Source of the DNA: Flavipsychrobacter stenotrophus
GTDB lineage: Bacteria > Bacteroidota > Bacteroidia > Chitinophagales > Chitinophagaceae
Assembly (NCBI GenBank): GCA_947379685.1
Contig: CANCOG010000027.1
Location: 1-19,372, forward strand
DNA: 19,372 bases
Direction of reading: 5' to 3'
Under the pieces are notes generated by a model that worked only from the letters and a program-made list of their open reading frames with translations, was not told where the DNA came from and ran no database searches. The translations under genes were made by a program, and so were the position numbers. Positions 9,501-16,000 of this stretch are shown piece by piece; the stretch's first letter is position 1; every line of letters begins with the position of its first letter.

Positions 9501-9544
9501 AGGCAGGCTAATAAAAAAACTAGTAACGATTTTTTCATAAACAT
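3512..9544 (-). CDS. Giant surface protein 1: GEVED/Ig-like modules, one NHL propeller, 12 Big_2 repeats, T9SS sorting domain
   Basis: A 2010-residue modular protein. A signal peptide lies at about residues 1-27 (MKKSLLVFLLACLSVWAM core; ATG at 9538 is an equally good start). Then follow GEVED domain 1 (28-185, VYIDFN and GEGRDYQV), an Ig-like domain (about 187-280, LTYQWQSSPDG), GEVED domain 2 (283-436, WIDFNDNG and GEARDYTV), an ASH/choice-of-anchor-D-like domain (about 438-550, SLSFGTVTVG) and another Ig-like domain (about 555-648). Six NHL repeats (653-988) presumably form one propeller. Twelve Big_2 repeats of about 78 residues (989-1919) follow, and a type A T9SS sorting domain (1920-2010) with KIYPNPNNGAFTLELPEG and the final KVVIQ. 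By family knowledge the protein is exported by Sec then T9SS, the C-terminal domain is removed and the rest stays on the surface or is released. No enzymatic domain is visible; adhesion or ligand display is an inference. It is the downstream member of a three-gene tandem family. Confidence 0.93.
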   Translation of the reverse strand: MFMKKSLLVFLLACLSVWAMPNAGYSQCTPSFVYASAACTTYGYTIGLFTLNGHSGTTIVDSANCTGSGYQNFYGADSVLVQQGGTYTAGLSYAPGGYSSMNGQVYIDFNNNTTFESSESVGGLNAYTSYTTFSVTIPASAALGTHRMRVITCDHYSGSYPTINPCGGSGMEYGEGRDYQVRVVATASCSGTPSAGTATSTLPTVCPSLSFTLNLSGSTSASGLTYQWQSSPDGSTWTTMSGATTVSYATTETSAKYYRCSVSCSGSSAFSSPVFVNYASACYCSPTFSSASTGCTSYRMSISRFTLNGASSTSILDTATCNGTGYMDMTSMSCSLVQATTYTASVQTTSSYALNTQTWIDFNDNGTFESSESVGGSNTFTGIRPYSIAVPSSATLGSHRMRVFVVYSTPSYPSINPCGGSSYYYGEARDYTVNIIPPPVITLAPTSLSFGTVTVGSCSSASYFTVTGTYLTPSSGTVTVTAPAGYSVSGTVGASSWVSSYTISYTGGTISSTNIYVQFCPSSATAYSGCVTVTGGGTSASTCGSVSGTGGSVCSGTPTGGTATASPASGDSSTTVTLSLSGASTSGGITYQWQSAASSGGTYTNISGATNSTYNFSGISANTCYRCVVACPYTSTSANSSVSCVTYTGGTTCTTITTIAGSGTNGHSGDGGAATAATLAGLSSVVADASGNVYMVDAYNNIVRKISTSGIITLFAGSAGGGYSGDGGAATAATLSGCNGLAMDASGNLYISDASNYRVRKVNTSGVISTFAGNGTTGYSGDGGAATAAKLGIITSVACDASGNVYISDYGNSRIRKVNSSGIISTYAGTGTSGFSGDGGAATAANISNVASIATDGAGNLYLLDNTNHRLRKVNTSGIISTVAGTGSSGSGGDGGPATAAQLNRPSGVFVSNAGNIYISDQYNNRVRRINTSGIITSVAGTGTSGFSGDGGAATAAMLNLPTSVTTDASGNIIIGEYSNYRIRKVTGGAPSVAAISGPTTVCVGSVITLTDATSGGIWVTSTPGIATVGMGTGLVTGVTAGTAFITYSVTSSCGTTDVAQTVTVIAGSSSAGTISGPSSVCVGASITLADSVSGGSWSSANTSIATVASSGVVTGVSAGTVVISYSISGSCGTVVATKTITVGGAPSVAAITGTPAVCVGATTTLTDVTSGGVWTSTSTSVATVSASSGVVTGVSAGTTTISYTLTNSCGTSSSSVTVTVTAAPATPGSISGPTAVCVGGSVTLTDATSGGVWSSGTSSIITIGSSTGVATGVAAGTATISYTISNSCGTVSATRGIVVTAPPATPAIITGTTTICAGATATLSDATTGGTWSSSATSVATISASGVVTGISAGTATISYTVTNSCGSTSRTTTMVVNAATTIGAISGASSVCTGVTTTLTDATTGGTWSSSNASIASVNSAGVVTGVAVGTATISYAVTGSCGTMTVTKSMVVNASPNAGTISGASTACTGTTITLTNSVSGGTWTSSNPSLATVSTGGIVIPVAAGTVTISYSVTGICGTAVATKSITVSAAPSAGSITGASSVCAGLSTVLVDTTSGGTWSTSNASIASVNSSGTVTGVSAGSVIISYTNSNACGTASAAKGMTVGSLPSAGTLSGPTVVCTGTTITLTSSATGGTWLSSNTAVATVVASTGVVRGVTGGTVTITYYVSSTCATAIATRSIAVAASGSAGTISGVAAVCRGASATLSNSVTGGTWSSSNPSVASISTTGVVTGVAAGSVTITYTATSGCGSAFATKAFTVNALPYVSIISGASSVCAGATTTLTDSFSGGGWISSNTAAATITSSGVVTGISSGATIITYFITNGCGTSTKTKALSVTTASAGTISGPSSVAVGANIVLTTTVSGGTWTSRNTSLATVNTTGIVHGVATGTDTVVYTVSTSCGTASLSKVITITAHRGFTGGSSVDEEHGDIKIYPNPNNGAFTLELPEGTANATVVITDISGKVIEVKSNSEQTMYFDMSQFAAGTYLLRVQADGNVYTRKVVIQ
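3788..6580 (-). repeat. Tandem array of 12 Big_2 Ig-like repeats in giant 1
   Basis: Twelve tandem units average 233 bp (77-78 aa). The shared pattern is ISGxxxVCxG, TLTD, SGGxWSSSN, IATV, SSGVVTGVSAGT, ISYxVxxSCGT, then TKxITV. Eleven units carry two cysteines (VCxG and CGT), suggesting one disulfide per domain. The last unit, next to the sorting domain, lacks the first cysteine (SSVAVG). Unit 7 replaces SGVVTGV with GGIVIPV; unit 9 has TCATA in place of SCGT. Both oddities recur at the same place in giant 2. Confidence 0.9.
6581..7588 (-). repeat. Six NHL repeats (one predicted six-bladed propeller) in giant 1
   Basis: Six units with consensus SGDGGAATAAxL, DASGNxYIxD, NxRIRKVNTSG, IISTxAGTG. 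All five intervals between the AG landmarks are exactly 56 residues (168 bp), with no insertion or deletion. Six units match a closed six-bladed NHL propeller. Confidence 0.9.
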
Positions 9545-9761
9545 TTGGTTTGAAGGTGAGACACGGAGATTGTTATGGTTATAGATATTAATTGAAAAAT
9601 TTCAAATAAGACACGATTGATTGAATGGCTACTCCAAAAAAAACAACTGGAGAGTGCTGACTGATTTCCAGACAGCGATTGTGGACAAAAACGCGATAAA
9701 ATGCTTGATGCATGCATAGAGATACTCAAAAGCAGAAATTTCAAAAAAACTTATTTGGTAA

Positions 9762-9769
9762 CAAATATA
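9762..9769 (-). promoter_or_regulatory. Candidate -7 box for giant gene 1
   Basis: TATATTTG fits TAnnTTTG and is identical to the box at 18394-18401 upstream of giant 2; the shared 9-mer on the plus strand is CAAATATAT. It lies about 220 nt before the start codon, and no -33 element at proper spacing is seen. In AT-rich DNA this could be chance. Confidence 0.25.
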
Positions 9770-9782
9770 TGTTATAAAACGC

Positions 9783-9813
9783 AAAACGCCCGCATTTGTC
9801 AAGGCGTTTTTTT
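9783..9813 (+). terminator. Plus-oriented intrinsic terminator with no visible plus-strand gene
   Basis: AAAACGCC (9783-9790) pairs with GGCGTTTT (9803-9810) around a 12-nt loop, and the plus strand runs into seven T residues (9807-9813). Read on the minus strand the hairpin is followed only by GCGTTTTATAAC, so it is a better plus-strand terminator. It may act as a barrier to antisense transcription or as a weak backup for giant 2. Confidence 0.55.
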
Positions 9814-9980
9814 GTTAATCAATACCCACTCTTCAAATCGAATAACTCAATTTTAGTATACTTAGGGTCAAAAAATAGATTTCCTACACACAGCATTATT
9901 TATCAACAGTATACACTATCGCGCTATCAATACTATAAACACTTAAAAAGTCCCAAAAGCATATACAATTAAAATAATAT

Positions 9981-10024
9981 AAAAACAAAAAATGCGGCTG
10001 ACCTGAAAGGCACATCCGCATTTT
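9981..10024 (-). terminator. Intrinsic terminator of giant surface gene 2
   Basis: AAAATGCGG (9989-9997) pairs with CCGCATTTT (10016-10024); an inner CCT/AGG pair lies in the 18-nt loop. The minus-strand transcript then reads TTTT-G-TTTTT. It starts 25 nt after the stop at 10049 and is related to the terminators of giants 1 and 3. Confidence 0.85.
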
Positions 10025-10048
10025 CTTCAACTATTAACTTTCAATTAA

Positions 10049-13000
10049 TTACTCAATAATCACCTTCTGACTATACATTCTGCCATCTGCGCTTACCCTA
10101 ATCAGATATGCACCGGCCGCATACTGCCGCATGTCAAAATACATGGTTTCCTCGCTGTTTGATTTTACTTCTATCACCTTGCCGGAAATGTCGGTGATCA
10201 TCACTGTCGCATTTGAAGTGCCTTCCGGGAGCTCAAGCGTAAACGAGCCGTTGTTCGGGTTCGGGTATACTTTTATGCTGCCTGTTGCTTCTTCAACTGA
10301 TGCAAACCCGCGATGGGCAGTAACCGAGATCGCCTTCGATACAGTTGCTGCGCCGCAGCTTGTTGAAACCGTATAGACAACTGTGTCAGTTCCCGTAGCC
10401 ACTCCCCGCACAATGCCTGACGTCCCTACAGTCGCTATGCTGGTATTGCTACTCGTCCAGGTACCGCCGGATACTGTGGTAGTTAGAACAATAGACGCTC
10501 CAACCGCAACTGATGACGGTCCCGCCAAACTGCCGGCTGTCGCTGTACTTACTGTAAGAGCCTTTGTCTTCACCGATGTGCCGCAACCATTGGTGATAAA
10601 GTAAGTAATAATAGTTGACCCGGCAGATATGCCTGTAACAACACCCGAAGAAGTTATTGTTGCTGCAGCCGTATTGCTGCTGATCCAGCCACCACCGCTG
10701 AACGAATCTGTCATCGTAACCGTCGTTCCTGTACAAACAGAAGAAGGACCAGATATGATAGAAACATACGGCAATGCATTAACCGTAAATGCCTTGGTAG
10801 CAAACGCCGAGCCACAACCTGATGTTGTTGTATACGTAATAGTTACGCTGCCTGCAGCCACCCCTGTAACAACGCCAGTAGAACTTATTGAAGCAATAGT
10901 AGCATTGCTGCTGCTCCAGGTGCCGCCGCTTACACTGTTAGTCAGCGTTGCCGAAGCCCCGCGGCATACTGCTGCCACACCTGTTATTGTACCCGCGCTG
11001 CCCGAAGCGGCTACTGTAATGGACCTGGTAGCTATAGCTGTGGCACAGGTACTGGAAACATAGTATGTAATAGTTACTGTTCCTGCTGTTACTCCCCGCA
11101 CAACGCCCGTTGAAGCTACAACTGTAGCTACTGCCGTATTGCTACTCAGCCATGTGCCTCCAGTAGCCGTGCTACTTAAAGTTATTGTAGTACCTGTGCA
11201 AACGGCTGTTGCACCGGAAAGTGTACCGGCACTTGGCAAACTGCCAACTGTCATTCCTTTAGCGGCACTCGCTGTTCCGCAGGCATTGGTTTTAACATAA
11301 GATATCGTTGCACTTCCGGCAGCAACTCCCGTCACAATGCCAGAACTGTTTACTGACGCAACTGACGAATTACTGCTGCTCCATGTCCCTCCTGTTGCTG
11401 TATCCGTCAACGTTGTGGTCAATGCTGCACAAATTGTTGACGCACCGCTAATACTGCTCACAACAGGAGCCGAACTTACAGCCACTGATTTTGTAGCGAT
11501 CGCACTGCCGCAGGTACCGCTAACAGCATACGAAATAGTAACACTACCAGCTGATAATGGTAAAACAATACCACCTGTACTTACGCTTGCAATTGAAGGT
11601 GCGCTACTGGTCCAGGTTCCACCTGAAACTGAACTGGTAAGCGTTATTGTGGTGCCCGTGCAAACTGTTGCAGCACCGGAAATTGTACCTGCACTTGCAG
11701 CAGGACTTACAGTAATGGGACGTGTTGTTGTAGCTGAGCCACAGCCTGAGGTGACAGTATAAGTTATAGTTGCGGTTCCTGCAGTTACGCCGGTAATAAC
11801 TCCAGATGAATTTATCGTAGCAATTGACGTATTACTACTGCTCCAGGTTCCGCCCGTAGTCGTATTGGTAAATGTTGTTGTGGCACCCACGCAAACTGTT
11901 GAAGCACCGGATATAGTACCAGCCGTAGAACCGCTGGTAACAACAACAGTTGTCGTCCGTGCCGCAGAGCCACAGCTATTGGTTACTGTGTAGGAAATTA
12001 AAGCAGTCCCCGGACTCACACCCGTTACCACGCCGGAAGCATTAATAGTCGCTACTCCTATAGATGTGCTGCTCCAGGTACCACCTGTAGTAGCATCTGC
12101 CAGAGTACTTGACGACCCCGTGCATATTGAAGTAGACCCGGTAATAATGGCCGGTGTAGTTGCACCGGCATTAACAGTGATCACCTTTGTGGTAGTCACC
12201 GACCCGCAGCTACTGGTAAAAGTATAAGTAATGGTCGCTGAACCTGCCGACACACCCGTAACAGAACCTGTCGCTGCATTAACAGTAGCTATTGAAGAAT
12301 TACTGCTGCTCCAGGTACCACCCGATGTAGAATCTGTAAAAGTAGTTGATGCACCCGCACAAACACTGCCTGCGCCTACAATAGATGCCATATACGGCAG
12401 CCCGGAAACTGTAATAGTTTTTGTTACACTACCCGCACCGCAGGTGCCAGATACAGCATAAGTAATAACAGCTGTACCTATACTTACACCAATAACCACG
12501 CCTCCGCCATCTACGGTCGCAATTGATGATGCCGAACTGCTCCACGTACCACCTGATGTAGCATCGGTCAAGGTTATGTTGCCGCCCGGGCAAACGGTTG
12601 AAGGACCGGAGATAGCGGCAAGGGCTGTACCACCAGCACTAACTTTTCTAACGACACTGTTGGTCGCATCAGCTACATACACATTCCCGTAATTATCAGT
12701 TGCCACATCCCTCGGCCATTGAAATGCACCTGCAGTCGCTGGACCACCATCACCATAATAGCCCGGGTTGCTCCCTGCAAAAAATGAGATAATGCCTGAA
12801 GGAGCAATCTTGAAAATATTTACATAATAGTTGCTTCCCACATAGAGATTTCCACTTGTGTCGATAGCGATAGAACTGGGCTGAGTCAACCTGAAAGTTG
12901 TTGCAGGAACACCATCGCTATAAGAACCGCTACCTCCCGTACCCGCGATAGTGGATACAATACCAGAAGTATTTATCTTTCTTATGCGGTGATTGGCATT

Positions 13001-16000
13001 ATCGCAAAAATAAATATTGCCCGGTGCATCTACACAAATTCCATTTGGTAAAAATGAAGCTGCGCTCGCCGGGCCGCCATCACCGCCGAAAGAGGAACTT
13101 CCGGTACCGGCAATAGTTGAAATGGTTCCCGATGTATTGATCTTCCTGATTCGATAGTTATTTCCATCAGAAATCAAGAGATTTCCTGCACCGTCAATGG
13201 CAATCCCATTTGGGTATGACAATTGAGAAGCTGTGGCGGGCCCACCATCACCGGCAAATCCGGGGTAACCATTTCCCGCAATAGTAGAAATTATACCAGC
13301 CGGGGTAATTTTTCTTATATAATCCCCATCAATAAAATATAGATTACCCGCCCCATCCGCTTTCATCCACGAAGGAGCGACAAGTCGCGCATTTGTCGCT
13401 TGTCCGCCATCGCCAGTGTGGCCCCCACTATCAGTTCCGGCATACGTAGAAATAATGCCTGATGTATTTATTTTTCTGATCCTGTGGTTATAGTAGTCTC
13501 CAAAATAAACATTCCCGGAAGCGTCTGCCGCTACTGATATAGGGTAATTAATGATAGATGCAGTTGAAGGACCTCCATCACCATAATAACCATAGGTTGC
13601 ATTTCCTGCTATCGTTGTGAGGATATTGCAGGAAGTAGGTGGACTTACTGTTACAAATTTAGAGGAATAGGAAGTGCCGCATGAATTACTGATGGTGTAT
13701 TGTACAGCAGCAATGCCACTCGAAACTCCAGTAACAACTCCCGTTGAGGTAACTGTTTCCACGGTGACATCCGTTGAATTCCAGTTACCCCCTGAAGGCT
13801 TAACAGTTAAGGTAATTGCCGCTCCTATCGCAACCGCAGAGTAGCCGGAAACAGCAGAAATTGGTGCAAGACCCGGAGTAAATCTCCTGATACGGTTATT
13901 CCCATTATCTGCCACAAAAACATTCCCTACACTATCTATACTCACCCCCGTTGGCCCATTGATACCCGAAGCGGTTGCCATAACACCATCTGTTGCTGTT
14001 GTGCTGCCATTCCCTGCAATAGTTGAAATTGTACCATTGACGATTATCACTTTTCGTACTCTATTATTCCCGAAGTCGTTTATGTATAAATTATTTGCCT
14101 GGTCTACCATTAAACCCGACGGTGTATTCAATGCTGCTGAAATGGCCGAGTAACCGTCTCCTGAAAAACCAGCTGTACCACTGCCAACACAGGTCGACAT
14201 CATACCGTCAAATCTTATTTTCCTGATCCTGTGGTTAAGTCCATCGGCTATGTAAATATTGGTATACATGTCTATCGCAATTCCATTTGGGGAATGAAGC
14301 AATGCAGCAGTTGCCGGGCCACCGTCTCCCGAAAAACCTGACGAACCCGGCGTTCCTGCAATCGTACTTATAACCCCCGAAGTATTGATTTTACGCACAC
14401 AGTGGCCCGCAAATTCAACTACATACAGATTCCCTGAAACGTCAAATGCTATGTCAGACGGTGAATTAAGTGCAGCCGCCGTCGCCAACCCACCATCACC
14501 GGTATGGGCCGTAGAACCGGTACCTGCGATTGTAGAAATAATGCCACTGGTATTAATTTTCCTGATTACAGCAGAAGTGAGATCGGCAAAATAAATATTA
14601 CCTGCGGCATCCATGATCAGACCGGCAGCTCCATTTATTCTTGCGGCTGTCGCAGCCCCACCGTCGCCGGTATAGCCAGCGGTACCGGTGCCTGCTACTA
14701 CAGATATGACGCCAGACGTGTTTACTTTTCTGATGTAGTATCCGTTTTGCTCCGTAAAATACAAGTTGCCCGCAGCATCTATTACCGTCTTGTAAGGATG
14801 GTAAATTTGAGCAGCCGTCGCAGCCCCCCCATTTCCTGTATTTCCAGCTGTTCCGGTTCCGGCAATAGTTGTGATAATATTACACGATGAAGCACCGGCA
14901 GTAACGCTCACTACTTGGAACGCAGAAAAAGTTCCACAGATATTACTCACCGTATAACTTATAGTATCACTACCAACCGATACTCCGGTCACAACCCCGC
15001 TGCTGTTTACTGTTGCTAGAGAAGTATTGCTGCTGCTCCAGCTGCCACCCGCAGTTGAATCATTCAATGTTATTGTAGACCCGATAGCTACGGTTGCTGG
15101 CCCATATACCGGATTAACTGTAAAACCGGGTGATAATTTGCGAATTCTATAATTGCTCAGGTCGCTGATAAACAGATTTCCGCTGGTGTCGAAGGCCAAA
15201 CCAGAAGGGGTATTTAGCTTCGCCAGGTTACCTGCCCCATTGTCACCACTGAAACCACTTGTCCCGGTACCCGCAATAGAATTTATAATACCTGAAGGCG
15301 CAATTTTGCGAATTGTACTGGCAGATGCATCGGCAAAATAAAGGTTACCGGAGCGATCAAATATCGGCGCTCTCGGTGAATTAAAACCTGCAGCAGTTGC
15401 CTGACCACCATCACCTGTATTGTAGCCAATACCGTCACCAGCAATGGTAGAAATAACACCGGAGAGGTTCACCTTCCTAATGTGATTTGCTGCATCGGCA
15501 ATATATAGGTTCCCGGTTGTATCAAAAGTTATCCCATAAACATAATTGATCAATGCTGCGGTTGCCTGGCCACCATCGCCATAATACCCTGCCGTACCTG
15601 TACCTGCAAAAGTCGTGATGATGCCTGTCGAGGTTGTTACTTTCCGCACCCTGTAATTTCCCTGATCTCCGATATATAAATTGTTTGCTGCATCAAAGGC
15701 TATTGACCGTGGACTATTTATTTTAGCAGCGGTAGCCGCACCACCATCACCCGAATAACCTGTGGTCCCATTCCCTGCTACCGAGGTAATTACACCTGAG
15801 GTGCTTACCCTCCTGATTCGGGCATTGTAAAAGTCTCCTATATACAGATTGCCGCTTGTGTCAAAAGCCAACGATACCGGACCACTTAACATGGCTGCTG
15901 TTGCCGCCCCGCCGTCACCTGAAAATCCTGCTGTACCATTGCCTGCAATAGTAGATATTATCCCCCCGGGTGTAATCTTACGCACACGGTTATTGCCTAT

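Larger units (their letters stand above)
9545..10048. other. Intergenic region between giant genes 1 and 2
   Basis: This 504-bp AT-rich stretch has no convincing gene. Working leftward it holds the giant 2 terminator (9981-10024), a plus-oriented hairpin with a T-run (9783-9813), a TATATTTG box on the minus strand (9762-9769) and a TTGAAA-AA-TTTCAA inverted repeat (9592-9605) in the presumed 5' leader of giant 1. A 69-residue minus frame at 9535-9744 overlaps the giant 1 start and shows no protein-like features. Confidence 0.6.

Noticed and set aside
9535..9744. 69-residue minus-strand frame upstream of giant 1
   Set aside because: It overlaps the giant 1 start, lies in the AT-rich leader and has no recognisable features.
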